A stretch of 64,000 nt of DNA from assembly GCA_963576725.1 (NCBI GenBank), contig OY755241.1, positions 26,200,449 through 26,264,448 of the forward strand, read 5' to 3'. Both the position numbers and the translations under genes were made by a program. This DNA is from Azorinus chamasolen. Its lineage: Eukaryota > Mollusca > Bivalvia > Cardiida > Solecurtidae. Positions 43,226 through 56,076 of this stretch are shown one piece after another (position 1 is the stretch's first letter; every line of letters begins with the position of its first letter). The notes under the pieces are model-generated. The model was not told the origin of the DNA and ran no database searches. It saw nothing but the letters and a program-made list of their open reading frames with translations.

Positions 43226-44230
43226 TTTGATACTAAAAAAAAGAAAGAGACATTAGGTACATGTATATTGTCATAATTTTTGACAATATAGTTCAAAGGT
43301 TACAACCTCTCCTGTTTTTTTTATATAATGGCGAATGTTTAGCAACAGGAGCCAAAACAATTTGTTATAATGTTTCACTTGGTACTTCAGTGATATATGT
43401 GCAATAGATCTACTTAGAACACCATGTATCCTTGCATAGATATATATTAGAAACAAAAAGAAGAATAGTTGCTATATGGAGCACAATGGCATTACAGAAA
43501 GCTCCTACAGGAACTTTCTTCAATCCAACTGTGTTCCATTTAAAAAACCACCAGTCTTAATCACCCTCATATTTGTTTGTTAATTGTCGACTTTCCAGAG
43601 ATGTTACTGTATACACTTTGTTACTGCAGTTGCATCTGGTTCAGGAAGTTTCATTGTGGAATACAAACCCTTTATTAGTTTCTGTATAATCAGAAAGAAA
43701 AATCAATGGGTTTCTGATTATGAAAATAGCAGAGGTTATCACCTTTACATTATAGCGTCAAAAATTATGACAATATAAAGAATGAAGCAACATCTATAAT
43801 GTTTAGAATTTAAAGATAATGAAATCCATACTTATATACGTATTCTATTATTATACTGACGCCAATGTGTCAATACATGTTTAATAATCAACTAATTACA
43901 AGATTCGATCGGATAACTTTCAAAAAAATATAATGATATCTATATTTATATGTCAATGTTATTATACTAATATCAATGTGTCATTACATATTTACTAATG
44001 TTTTTCTAAGATAACACAATGAAAACTTTCAAAACACTTAAAATGAAATAAAACAAAAAGGATAAAAATCCGTGTTATATCAACCACGCGGTTTCCATAT
44101 GGCAGAGGCTCTTCCTAAGTCAAGTGTGATGCATAAGGTCGGCTTTCAAGCAAATGACACACAATGTGAGTGTATGTAAAAGACATTGGGTTTTTATCCA
44201 TTTTTTCTACATGCATTTCAAAGTTCACAA
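43226..44230. other. No gene recognised
   Basis: AT-rich. Short frames at 43271-43456 and 43584-43778 lack recognisable motifs. Confidence 0.5.
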
Positions 44231-44232
44231 AG

Positions 44233-45888
44233 ACAAGAGGGCCAGAATGGCCCTAAAGCGCTCACCAGACTATCAGAGTAGAAGATTTTCAAAGTTTTCA
44301 CTATATGTTCCATTGAAAACTGCCCACCCCTGGGGCAGGGCCAATTTTGACCCCAGGCCCATAATTTATAAAAAAATTTGTAGAGGACCTGAACATGATG
44401 GTCTGTGACAAATATGAAAGCCGTGAACCTTCCAGTTTCAGAGGAGAAGATTTTCAAAGATTTCACTATTTGTTTCTATTCAAAACTACCCACCCCTGGG
44501 GCGGGGCCAATTTTGACCCCAGGGCCATAATTTATATAACTTTTGTAGAGGACCTGAACATGATGCTCTGTGCCAAATATGAAAGCTGTGAGCCTTCCAG
44601 TTTCAGAGGAGAAGATTTTCAAAGATTTCAATATTTGTTTCTATTGATAACTGCCCACCCCTGGGGTGGGGCCAATTTGAACCCCGGGGCCATAATTTAT
44701 ATAACTTCTGTAGAGGACCTGAACATGATGCTATATGCCAAATATGAAAGCTGAGAACCTTCCAGTTTCAGAGAAGAAGATTTCAAAGTTTTCACTATTT
44801 GTTTCTATTGAAAACTGCCCAGCCCTGGGGCGGGGCCAATTTTGACCCCAGGGCCATTATTTATATAACTTTTGTAGAGGAACTGAACATGATGCTCTGT
44901 GCCAAATATGAAAGCTGAGAGCCTTCCAGTTTCAGAGGAGAAGATTTTCAAAGAGTTCACTATATGTTTCTATTGAAAATTGCCCAACCCTGGGGCAGGG
45001 CCAATTTTGACCCCAGGGGCATAATTTATGTATTTTTTGTAGAGGACCTGAACATAATGCTCTGTGCCAAATATGAAAGCTATGAGCCTTCTAGTTTCAG
45101 AGAAGAAGATTTTCAAAGATTTCACTATTGGTTTCTATTGAAAACTGCCCACCCCTGGGGCGGGGCCAATTTTGACCCCAGGGCCATAATTTATATAACT
45201 TTTGTAGAGGACCTGAACATGATGTTCTGTGCCAAATATGAAAGCTGAAAGCCTTCCAGTTTCAGAGGAGAAGATTTTCAAAGATTTCACTTTTTGTTTC
45301 TACTGAAAACTGCCCACCCCTGGGGCGGGGCAAATTTTAACCCCAGGGCCATAATTTATATAACTTTTGTAGAGGACCTGAACATAATGCTCTGTGCCAA
45401 ATATGAAAGCTGAGAGCCTTCTAGTTTCAGAGAAGAAGATTTTCAAAGTTTTCACTATTGGTTTCTATTGAAAACTGCCCACCCCTGGGGCGGAGCCAAT
45501 TTTGACCCCAGGGCCATAATTTATATAACTTTTGTAGAGGACCTGAACATGATGTTATGTGCCAAATATTAAAGCTGAGAGCCTTCCAGTTTCAGAGGAG
45601 AAGATTTTCAAAGTATTACTATAATTTATGTTTCTATTGAAAACTTCCCACCCCTGGGGCGGGGCCAATTTTGACCCCAGGGGCATAATTTATATAACTT
45701 TTGTAGAGGACCTAAGGGTGAAGCTATGTGCCAAAGATGAAAGCTGAGAACCCTGTAGATTCAGAGGAGAAGATTTTTAAAGGTTCAAATTGTTGACGAC
45801 GGACGACGCACGACACAGGACGCACGACGACGGACATCAGGCGATCACAAAAGCTCACCCTGAGCACTTTGTGCTCTGGTGAGCTAAA
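44233..45888 (+). mobile_element. TR-165 element, complete
   Basis: Left end ACAAGAGGGCCAGAATGGCC, about ten units, right end with CGACGCACGACACAGGACGC and the hairpin GAGCACTTTGTGCTC. Its right 99% is included in the 3.1-kb duplication. Confidence 0.88.
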
Positions 45889-47398
45889 AAGTAATGAATT
45901 ATTATTTTTTTGACATCACACTTGGCACATCATATAATACAAGTACCTAGTATACTTTACCTGGTACATGTCGGAGCTAACGCCTGCATTGCGTACACAA
46001 TGCAGAAGGGTACATGTGTACAATTGTAAATATTTTTATGTGAAGGACTATTACTGACATCAATTTATAACAATTGAAATTCCAAATACATTATAGGCTT
46101 TCCTTAACCGGAACAAGCAAATTCTTGCCAGTATATATGTATAACTGAGCACCATGAAACGGAAATCAAAATCTCTGACCTGAAACAGAACCATAATAAC
46201 AGTATTCAACAGATTATTACCACAAAAAGAAACAAATTTATGAAATACAAAAATATTTATAGGCAATATTTATATTAAAAAATTGTTCAAACCTATGCTT
46301 TTTCTTATTAAATTCAAATCCACATTTACTTTAACACTTTAAACTCTACTAAATCGTAAATATCTGAATCCACACTTATATCTAAAATTCCAGCAATGTA
46401 ACAGATTTATGTAATACCCTAAACTCTTATCATAAATACTTTTGCCACAGTTGCTCTGACTATGTGCTACATATGAACATAAGATTACTTTAGAAGCAAA
46501 CCTTAGATTCAAAACAGTTTTAACCATCAGAATAGTAATTTGTAATAACAAAACATTGTGTAATATGAAAAAACAGAATGCTTACCTACTTCATGTCCCA
46601 AAAAACAAACTTCACAAAAATATCATAAAGGCAAAAATGGTCGAATTGTCCAAAATATTTGATTAAGATTGGGTCACAATTTTTGGTCAACGTGTATGCT
46701 GAAAATGTGACCTCTAGTCTGTTCACATAGTTTTCAATGACCTAGTTTTTAATCCCATATAACCCACTTTCGAACTCGTTTGAAATTTTATCAAGACAAT
46801 CATTATGACCAAGTTTCATGAAGATTGGACAAAAAATGTGACTACTAGAGTGTTCACAAGGTTTTCCTACTATTTGACCTAGTGACCTAGTTCTCAACCC
46901 CACTTGACCCACTTTCGAACTCGTCCGATATTTTATCAAGACATTTGTTCTGACCAAGTTTCATGAAGATTGGACAAAAAAATGTGACCACTAGTGTTCA
47001 CAAGGTTTTTCTACTGTTTGACCTAGTCACCTACTTTTTAACTCCACTTAACCGTCTTTCGAACTCGTCCGAGATTTTATCAAGACATTCGTTCTGACCC
47101 AGTTTCATGAAGATTGGACTAAAATTGCGACTACTAGAGTGTTCACTAGGGTTTTCTACTGTTTGACCTAGTGACCTAGTTTTAAACCCCACTTGACCCA
47201 CTTTTGAACTTGTACGAGATTTTATCAAGACATTCGTTCTGACCAAGTTTCATGAAGATTGGACAAGAAAATGTGACCACTAGAGTGTTCACAAGGTTTT
47301 TCTACTGTTTGACCTAGTGACCTAGTTTTTAACCCAACTTGACCCTCTTCCGAACTCGTCCGAGATTTTATCAAGACAATTGGTCTGATCAAGTTTCA
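44268..47398 (+). repeat. 3.1-kb tandem duplication, copy 1
   Basis: It is nearly identical to 47399-50518. Offsets are 3131 bp at the left and 3120 bp after an 11-bp deletion in copy 2 near 47728. It contains the TR-165 element, about 700 bp of unique AT-rich DNA (45889-46605, no gene) and part of a TR-144 array. Confidence 0.92.
46605..47398 (-). repeat. TR-144 tandem array (copy 1)
   Basis: A unit of about 144 bp with GACCTAGTGACCTAGTTTTT, ACTCGTCCGAGATTTTATCA and AAGTTTCATGAAGATTGGAC. 144 is a multiple of 3, so ~71-residue frames recur (46742, 47031) that are not genes. Confidence 0.88.
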
Positions 47399-50300
47399 GA
47401 CTATCAGAGTAGAAGATTTTCAAAGTTTTCACTATATGTTCCATTGAAAACTGCCCACCCCTGGGGCAGGGCCAATTTTGACCCCAGGCCCATAATTTAT
47501 AAAAAAAATTGTAGAGGACCTGAACATGATGGTCTGTGACAAATATGAAAGCCGTGAACCTTCCAGTTTCAGAGGAGAAGATTTTCAAAGATTTCACTAT
47601 TTGTTTCTATTCAAAACTACCCACCCCTGGGGCGGGGCCAATTTTGACCCCAGGGCCATAATTTATATAACTTTTGTAGAGGACCTGAACATGATGCTCT
47701 GTGCCAAATATGAAAGCTGTGAGCCTTCGAGAAGATTTTCAAAGATTTCAATATTTGTTTCTATTGATAACTGCCCACCCCTGGGGTGGGGCCAATTTGA
47801 ACCCCAGGGCCATAATTTATATAACTTCTGTAGAGGACCTGAACATGATGCTATATGCCAAATATGAAAGCTGAGAACCTTCCAGTTTCAGAGAAGAAGA
47901 TTTCAAAGTTTTCACTATTTGTTTCTATTGAAAACTGCCCAGCCCTGGGGCGGGGCCAATTTTGACCCCAGGGCCATTATTTATATAACTTTTGTAGAGG
48001 AACTGAACATGATGCTCTGTGCCAAATATGAAAGCTGAGAGCCTTCCAGTTTCAGAGGAGAAGATTTTCAAAGAGTTCACTATATGTTTCTATTGAAAAT
48101 TGCCCAACCCTGGGGCAGGGCCAATTTTGACCCCAGGGGCATAATTTATGTATTTTTTGTAGAGGACCTGAACATAATGCTCTGTGCCAAATATGAAAGC
48201 TATGAGCCTTCTAGTTTCAGAGAAGAAGATTTTCAAAGATTTCACTATTGGTTTCTATTGAAAACTGCCCACCCCTGGGGCGGGGCCAATTTTGACCCCA
48301 GGGCCATAATTTATATAACTTTTGTAGAGGACCTGAACATGATGTTCTGTGCCAAATATGAAAGCTGAAAGCCTTCCAGTTTCAGAGGAGAAGATTTTCA
48401 AAGATTTCACTATTTGTTTCTACTGAAAACTGCCCACCCCTGGGGCGGGGCAAATTTTAACCCCAGGGCCATAATTTATATAACTTTTGTAGAGGACCTG
48501 AACATAATGCTCTGTGCCAAATATGAAAGCTGAGAGCCTTCTAGTTTCAGAGAAGAAGATTTTCAAAGTTTTCACTATTGGTTTCTATTGAAAACTGCCC
48601 ACCCCTGGGGCGGAGCCAATTTTGACCCCAGGGCCATAATTTATATAACTTTTGTAGAGGACCTGAACATGATGTTATGTGCCAAATATGAAAGCTGAGA
48701 GCCTTCCAGTTTCAGAGGAGAAGATTTTCAAAGTATTACTATAATTTATGTTTCTATTGAAAACTTCCCACCCCTGGGGCGGGGCCAATTTTGACCCCAG
48801 GGGCATAATTTATATAACTTTTGTAGAGGACCTAAGGGTGAAGCTATGTGCCAAAGATGAAAGCTGAGAACCCTGTAGATTCAGAGGAGAAGATTTTTAA
48901 AGGTTCAAATTGTTGACGACGGACGACGCACGACACAGGACGCACGACGACGGACATCAGGCGATCACAAAAGCTCACCCTGAGCACTTTGTGCTCTGGT
49001 GAGCTAAAAAGTAATGAATTATTATTTTTTTGACATCACACTTGGCACATCATATAATACAAGTACCTAGTATACTTTACCTGGTACATGTCGGAGCTAA
49101 CGCCTGCATTGCGTACACAATGCAGAAGGGTACATGTGTACAATTGTAAATATTTTTATGTGAAGGACTATTACTGACATCAATTTATAACAATTGAAAT
49201 TCCAAATACATTATAGGCTTTCCTTAACCGGAACAAGCAAATTCTTGCCAGTATATATGTATAACTGAGCACCATGAAACGGAAATCAAAATCTCTGACC
49301 TGAAACAGAACCATAATAACAGTATTCAACAGATTATTACCACAAAAAGAAACAAATTTATGAAATACAAAAATATTTATAGGCAATATTTATATTAAAA
49401 AATTGTTCAAACCTATGCTTTTTCTTATTAAATTCAAATCCACATTTACTTTAACACTTTAAACTCTACTAAATCGTAAATATCTGAATCCACACTTATA
49501 TCTAAAATTCCAGCAATGTAACAGATTTATGTAATACCCTAAACTCTTATCATAAATACTTTTGCCACAGTTGCTCTGACTATGTGCTACATATGAACAT
49601 AAGATTACTTTAGAAGCAAACCTTAGATTCAAAACAGTTTTAACCATCAGAATAGTAATTTGTAATAACAAAACATTGTGTAATATGAAAAAACAGAATG
49701 CTTACCTACTTCATGTCCCAAAAAACAAACTTCACAAAAATATCATAAAGGCAAAAATGGTCGAATTGTCCAAAATATTTGATTAAGATTGGGTCACAAT
49801 TTTTGGTCAACGTGTATGCTGAAAATGTGACCTCTAGTCTGTTCACATAGTTTTCAATGACCTAGTTTTTAATCCCATATAACCCACTTTCGAACTCGTT
49901 TGAAATTTTATCAAGACAATCATTATGACCAAGTTTCATGAAGATTGGACAAAAAATGTGACTACTAGAGTGTTCACAAGGTTTTCCTACTGTTTGACCT
50001 AGTGACCTAGTTCTCAACCCCACTTGACCCACTTTCGAACTCGTCCGATATTTTATCAAGACATTTGTTCTGACCAAGTTTCATGAAGATTGGACAAAAA
50101 AATGTGACCACTAGTGTTCACAAGGTTTTTCTACTGTTTGACCTAGTCACCTACTTTTTAACTCCACTTAACCGTCTTTCGAACTCGTCCGAGATTTTAT
50201 CAAGACATTCGTTCTGACCCAGTTTCATGAAGATTGGACTAAAATTGCGACTACTAGAGTGTTCACTAGGGTTTTCTACTGTTTGACCTAGTGACCTAGT

Positions 50301-50518
50301 TTTTAACCCCACTTGACCCACTTTTGAACTTGTACGAGATTTTATCAAGACATTCGTTCTGACCAAGTTTCATGAAGATTGGACAAGAAAATGTGACCAC
50401 TAGAGTGTTCACAAGGTTTTTCTACTGTTTGACCTAGTGACCTAGTTTTTAACCCAACTTGACCCTCTTCCGAACTCGTCCGAGATTTTATCAAGACAAT
50501 TGGTCTGATCAAGTTTCA
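47399..50518 (+). repeat. 3.1-kb tandem duplication, copy 2
   Basis: The junction at 47396-47401 joins AAGTTTCA of a TR-144 unit to GACTATCAGAG of the TR-165 left end, with only a base or two shared. Few differences from copy 1 are visible (for example near 45284/48410 and 46863/49990). Confidence 0.92.
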
Positions 50519-51500
50519 TGAAGATTTGACTGAAATTGTGACTACTAGAGTGTTCACAAGGTTTTTCTGTTTGACCTAGTGACCTAGTTTTTTATCCCAC
50601 GTAACCCACTTTTCAAACTCCTCCGAGATTTTATCAAGACAATCATTCTGACCAAGTTTCATGAAAATTGGGCAAAAAATGTGACCACTAGAGGCTTCAC
50701 AAGGTTTTCCTACTATTTGACCTAGTGACCTAGTTTTTAACCCAACTTGACCCACTTTCGAACTCGTCCGATATTTTATCAAGACATTTGTTCTGACCAA
50801 GTTTCATGAAGATTGGACAAAAAAATGTGACCACTAGTGTTCACAAGGTTTTTCTACTGTTTGACCTAGTCACCTATTTTTTAACTCCACTTAACCGTCT
50901 TTCGAACTCGTCCGAGATTTTATCAAGACATTCGTTCTGACCCAGTTTCATGAAGATTGGACTAAAATTGCGACTACTAGAGTGTTCACTAGGGTTTTCT
51001 ACTGTTTGACCTAGTGACCTAGTTTTTAACCCAACTTGACCCACTTCCGAACTCGTCCGAGATTTTATCAAGACAATTGGTCTGATCAAGTTTCATGAAG
51101 ATTTGACTGAAATTGTGACTACTAGAGTGTTCACAAGGTTTTTCTGTTTGACCTAGTGACCTAGTTTTTTATCCCACGTAACCCACTTTTCAAACTCCTC
51201 CGAGATTTTATCAAGACAATCATTCTGACCAAGTTTCATGAAAATTGGGCAAAAAATGTGACCACTAGAGGCTTCACAAGGTTTTCCTACTATTTGACCT
51301 AGTGACCTAGTTTTTAACCCAACTTGACCCACTTTCGAACTCGTCCGAGATTTTATCAAGACATTCATTCAGACCAAGTTTCATAAATATTGGACTAAAA
51401 TTGTGACCACTAGAGTGTTCACAAGTAAATTGTTGACGACGCACGACGGACATTCAAGTCTCCCAAAAGCTCACCCTGAGCTTTGCTCAGGTGAGCTAAC
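49720..51500 (+). mobile_element. TR-144 element, right end present
   Basis: The array continues past the duplication with a higher-order repeat of 577 bp (50576-50800 against 51153-51368). It ends with AAATTGTTGACGACGCACGACG and a long hairpin AGCTCACCCTGAGC-TTT-GCTCAGGTGAGCT at 51471-51500 (one bulged C). Confidence 0.85.
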
Positions 51501-51609
51501 AAATGTCATAGTGAAAGATAGTTTGGACCCTGATGAGATGCTAAGTTACTTTGTATCTCATCTGGATCCAGACTTGATCAAGACTGTTTTCAAAGGCTAT
51601 TATAAATGA
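51501..51609 (+). other. Possible coding fragment (terminal exon?)
   Basis: Immediately after the TR-144 end the frame reads NVIVKDSLDPDEMLSYFVSH then LDPDLIKTVFKGYYK and a TGA at 51607-51609. The composition looks protein-like and unlike the repeats, but it is short, I do not recognise it, and no clear splice acceptor is visible. Confidence 0.3.
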
Positions 51610-51610
51610 A

Positions 51611-52660
51611 AACAAGAGGGCTAGAATGGCCCTGAAGCGCTCATCAGACAACCAGAGGAGAAAATTTTCAAAGTTTTCACTATATGTTTCTATAGAAAAC
51701 TAGCCGGCCCTGGGGCCGGGCCAATTTTGACAACAGGGGAATAATTTAGAAAAACTTGTGGGGACCTGAACATGATGCTATGAGCCAAATATGTTCTCAA
51801 TATGTTTCTATTGAAAACTGCCCACCCCTGTGGCAGAGCCAATTTTGACCCCAGGGCCATAATTTATATAACTTGTGTAGAGGACCTGAACATGATGCTA
51901 TGTGCCAAATATGAAAGCTGAGAGCCTTCAAGTTTCAGAGAAGAAGATTTTCAAAGATTTCACTATTTGTTTCTGTTAAAAACTGCCCACCCCTGGGGCG
52001 GGGCCAATTTTGACCCTGGGGCCATATTTTATATAAGTTTTGCAGAGGACCTGAACATGATGCTATGTGCCAAATATGAAAGCTGAGAACCTTCCAGTTT
52101 CAGAGGAAAAGATTTTCAAAGATTTCACTATTTGTTTCTATTGAAAACTGCCCACCCCTGGGGCGGGGCCAATTTTGACCCCGGGGCCATAATTTATATA
52201 ACTTTTGTAGAGGACCTGAACATGATGCTATGTGTCAAATATGAAAGCTGAGAGCCTTCCAGTTTCAGAGAAGAAGATTTTTAAAGATTTCACTATTTGT
52301 TTCTATTGAAACCTGCCCACCCCTGGGGCGGGGCCAATTTTGACCCCGGGCCATGATTTATATAATTTTGTAGAATGAATGAATGAATGAATGAATGAAT
52401 GGTGTTTTACGGCCCATCGACACTATGTTTCTATTGAAAACCAGGCACCCTTGGGGCGGGGTCAATTTTGACCCCAGGGGCATAATTTATATAACTTTTG
52501 TAGAGGACCTGAATATGATGCTATGTGCCAAAGATGAAAGTTGAGATCCCCATAGATTCAAAGATTTTTAAAGGTTCAAATTGTTGACGACGGACGACGC
52601 ACGCCGACAATGGGCGATCACAAAAGCTCACCCTGAGCACTTTGTGCTCTGGTGAGCTAA
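51611..52660 (+). mobile_element. TR-165 element, first of a head-to-tail pair
   Basis: From ACAAGAGGGCTAGAATGGCC to GGTGAGCTAA, with about five units. A LINE-B tail sits in the last full unit (52373-52425). Confidence 0.85.
52373..52425 (-). mobile_element. LINE-B tail fragment without TSD
   Basis: (AATG)n, then GGTGTTTTACGGCCCATCGA and CACTA. No flanking duplication is seen. The host unit resumes at ATGTTTCTATTG, so about 115 bp of the repeat unit is missing. Confidence 0.8.
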
Positions 52661-53975
52661 AACAAGAGGGCCAGAATGGCCCTGAAGCGCTCACCAGACA
52701 ATCAGAGGAGAAGATTTTCAAAGTCTTCACTATATGTTTTTATAGAAAACTACCCGGCCCTGGGGCGGGCCAATTTTGACCCCAGGGACATAATTTATAT
52801 AACTTTTGTAGAGGACTTGAACATGATGCTATGAGCCAAATATGAAAGCTGAGAACCTTTCAGTTTCAGAGGAGAAGATTTTCAAAGTTTTCTCTATATG
52901 TTTCTACTGAAAACTACCCACCACTGGGGCGGGGCCAATTTTGACCCCAGGGCCATAATTAATACAACTTTTGTAGAGGACCTGCACATGATGCTCTGTG
53001 CCAAATATGAAAGCTGAGAGCCTTCCAGTTTCAGAGGAGAAGATTTTCAAAGATTTCACTATTTGTTTCTATTGAAAACTGCCCAACCCTGGGGCGGGGC
53101 CAATTTTAACCCCAGGGCCATAATTTATATAACTTTTGTAGAGGACCTGAGCATGATTCTCTGTGCCAAATATGAAAGATGAGAGCCTTTCAGTTTCAGA
53201 GGAGAAGATTTTCAAAGATTTCACTATTGTTTCTATTCTGAAAAGTACCCACCCCTGGGGCGGGGCCAATTTTGACCCCAGGGCCAAAATTGATATAGCT
53301 TTTGTAGAGGACCTGAACATGATGCTCTGTGCCAAATATGAAAGCTGAGCGCCTTCCAGTTTCAGAGGAGAAGATTTTCAAAGATTTCACTATTTGTTTC
53401 TATTGAAAACTTCCCACCCCTGGGGCGGGCCCAATTTTGACCCCAGGGGCATAATTTATATAACTTTTGTAGAGGACCTGAACATGATGCTCTGTGCCAA
53501 ATATGAAAGCTGAGAGCCTTCCAGTTTCAGAGGAGAAGATTTTCAAAGATTTCATTATTTGTTTCCATTGAAAACTGCCCACCACTGGGGCGGGGCCAAT
53601 TTTGACCCCAGGGCCATAATTAATATAACTTTTGTAGAGGACCTGAACATGATGCTATGTGCCAAATATGAAAGCTGAGAACCTTCTGGTTTCAGAGGAG
53701 AAGATTTTCAAAGTTTTACTATATGTTTCTATTGAAAACTTCCAACCCCTGGGGCGGGGCCAATTTTGACCCCAGGGGCATAATTTATATAACTTTTGTA
53801 GAGGACCTATAGGTGATGTTATGTACCAAAGATGAAAGCTGAGAACCCTGTAGATTCAGAGGAGAAGATTTTTAAAGGTTCAAATTGTTGACGCACGACG
53901 CACGCCGACGGACGACAGACATCTGGCGATCACAAAAGCTCACCCTGAGCACTTTGTGCTCTGGTGAGCTAAAAA
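52661..53975 (+). mobile_element. TR-165 element, second of a head-to-tail pair
   Basis: It begins directly at the end of the previous copy: ...GGTGAGCTAAAACAAGAGGG. About seven units follow, then the right-end block and hairpin GAGCACTTTGTGCTC. Confidence 0.88.
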
Positions 53976-55047
53976 CAACAAAGCAAGTAGCTGGTGTGAT
54001 ATTAGCAGGCTAAAGGTATTGGACCTTTGAAGAGTGAGTGACCAGCCATAAGCATATTGGCTAGGGATAATTGCAGATCACTTATGCATATGGATTGGTT
54101 ATCTTGGTTCACTTAACTTGTATATAACCAGGGCTAAGTGCTAGCTAACCCAACCCTAAATCGCAAGCTCATTTTGGCTAGGATTAAGTTTGCAACAGGC
54201 TTGCAGTTGCAAGCCAATTAAGGGACACTGGCATATCTCTAGTTAAACATTTACTGGTGTCTATTTTTAGCATACATTTAAAGGTAGGTTATCTCCCTTT
54301 TTGATAACAACTGGATTGCCTCCTTTGTTGGTAGTAGATCTGCAGTAATATTGCTGACCCAAACAAAGAACATTGTTATAGTTAGATGTCGCCTGTTGCA
54401 CATTAATTAGGACAATTAACCATTTACTCCATAAATAGGCCTTTCTACACCTTTGCAAACAGAGTAGACCCTGATTACATGGCTTATATTGTAGCCATCT
54501 GATAAATCTGCTGTTTGCTTATGATATGATATAGTGCAAATTGCATTACATTATTTTCATTTTGTGTACAATATACTTATAGTATGTTTACTAACCCGTT
54601 CACGCATGTTAACACCTTTTCACACATTTGCAAACAGAGCAGACCCAGATCAGATGGCTCCTATAGCGGCTGTCTGATCAGGGTCTGTTCTGTTTGTCAA
54701 TGGAATTTGAAAGACGTTTCTTTACTTTCTTAAATGGCTACACTGTCCCACCTTCCATATTTCATTATAACTATTTTGTCTATGAATATTCAGTAGGTAT
54801 TTAAATTTTGAATAAACATAGAACAGGGGAAGGGTTGAAAATAAATTAAGATATGAATAATAATAACTCATGAAGGTGTAAATGAAAATATCTGAAATTT
54901 TGAATATAAGTACATGTATAGATTAATTTATTCTTTCTGAAATTCAACCAATTTGCCCAGGGAGAGGGTTTACATACTTTTGTACATGCCCTTCTATAGA
55001 TTGACATTGTTATATGTTTTCATTTTCTTCAATTTTTTTCACTTGAG
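53976..55047. other. No gene; MITE fragments
   Basis: AT-rich. It holds a MITE-B fragment (about 54453-54515) and a fuller MITE-B copy (54592-54838). No coding sequence is recognised. Confidence 0.5.
54592..54838 (+). mobile_element. MITE-B copy
   Basis: TAACCCGTTCACGC at the left, palindrome GCAAACAGAGCAGACCC...GGGTCTGTTCTGTTTG, CATAGAACAGGGGAAGGGTTG at the right. The terminal repeats have diverged from the 27769 copy. Confidence 0.75.
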
Positions 55048-55204
55048 GTCCTCTACAAAAGTTACATAAATTATGCCCCATTGGGTCAAAATTTGCCCGC
55101 CCCAGGGCCGGATAGTTTTCTATAGAAACACATAGTGAAAACTTTGAAACCTTCTCCTCTGTTTGTCTGGTGAGCGATGTCAGGGCCTTTCAGGCCCTCT
55201 TGTT
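55048..55204 (-). mobile_element. Truncated TR-165 element, left end
   Basis: One partial unit and the terminal block TCTGGTGAGCGATGTCAGGGCC/GGCCCTCTTGT. The loop and flank are diverged. Confidence 0.7.
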
Positions 55205-56076
55205 TAAAAGTTGAGCAATGGAAATGTTTGAACTGTATACTTTTACGATAAATAAGTCCTAAAGCTAGTATAAAGCATGCTTTTAGTTAATTAAAAGAAA
55301 TTTAGCAACACTTTGGAGACAATTTCGATAATCAAAATCTTAAAACGTAGCCATTTCATCACCATTCATTCATTCATCACCTTAAGAGACAATTTTTGAT
55401 ATTGCAAGATGTATTACTAAAAGAAACAGAATTAAGTTATTCATATTTATAATTTACACACATCTTGAACAATAAACACCCTTTAACTAAATATTTAGAT
55501 AAAACGAGGTCCAATTTTACATCGTTGCGGTAACGACATTTTCAGGTCATTGGCAATTTATAAAATGTAAAATATATTTTTTCTATTGAAATATTTTTTC
55601 TATTGAACAATCAGCACGGACATTACTCTTTATAAGTCAAAGATAGTTCATAGTTATGGTATACGTGTTAAGCAAACGATTTTATAAGCAAAAAGTTTTT
55701 GAAAAATTTGTAGGCAAAATTACCAATTTTTGAAGAATCACCCTGCAATTTCTCTATAATAAGAAATTGTGAATTTCTAACACTTCCCCCTCTGTAAAAG
55801 AAAATAGCTCTCCTCAAATTTGGACCATCAATGAAGCTTTTGAGAAACTATTGACTGGGTGTCAAACAAGTTAGATAAGACGTCGAGCTACATAGCGTCT
55901 CACCAGCATCCAAGCTATTTGCAACTGCCAGTCAGGTAACACTTAGCCTTTTCCCTGGTCTGTGATAATTCAAAATTTCAAAAACTAATGAATATTCATG
56001 GACTTAAAAAGAATTTTGAAGTGTAGATGTGGTAAATAGTAGTCATTTAAACTAGAGGTTTTTGTCAAAAAAACGG
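55205..56076. other. No gene recognised
   Basis: AT-rich sequence with no repeat or coding signal that I can support, apart from a CATTCATTCATTCA run near 55360 that may be a worn LINE-B tail. Confidence 0.45.
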
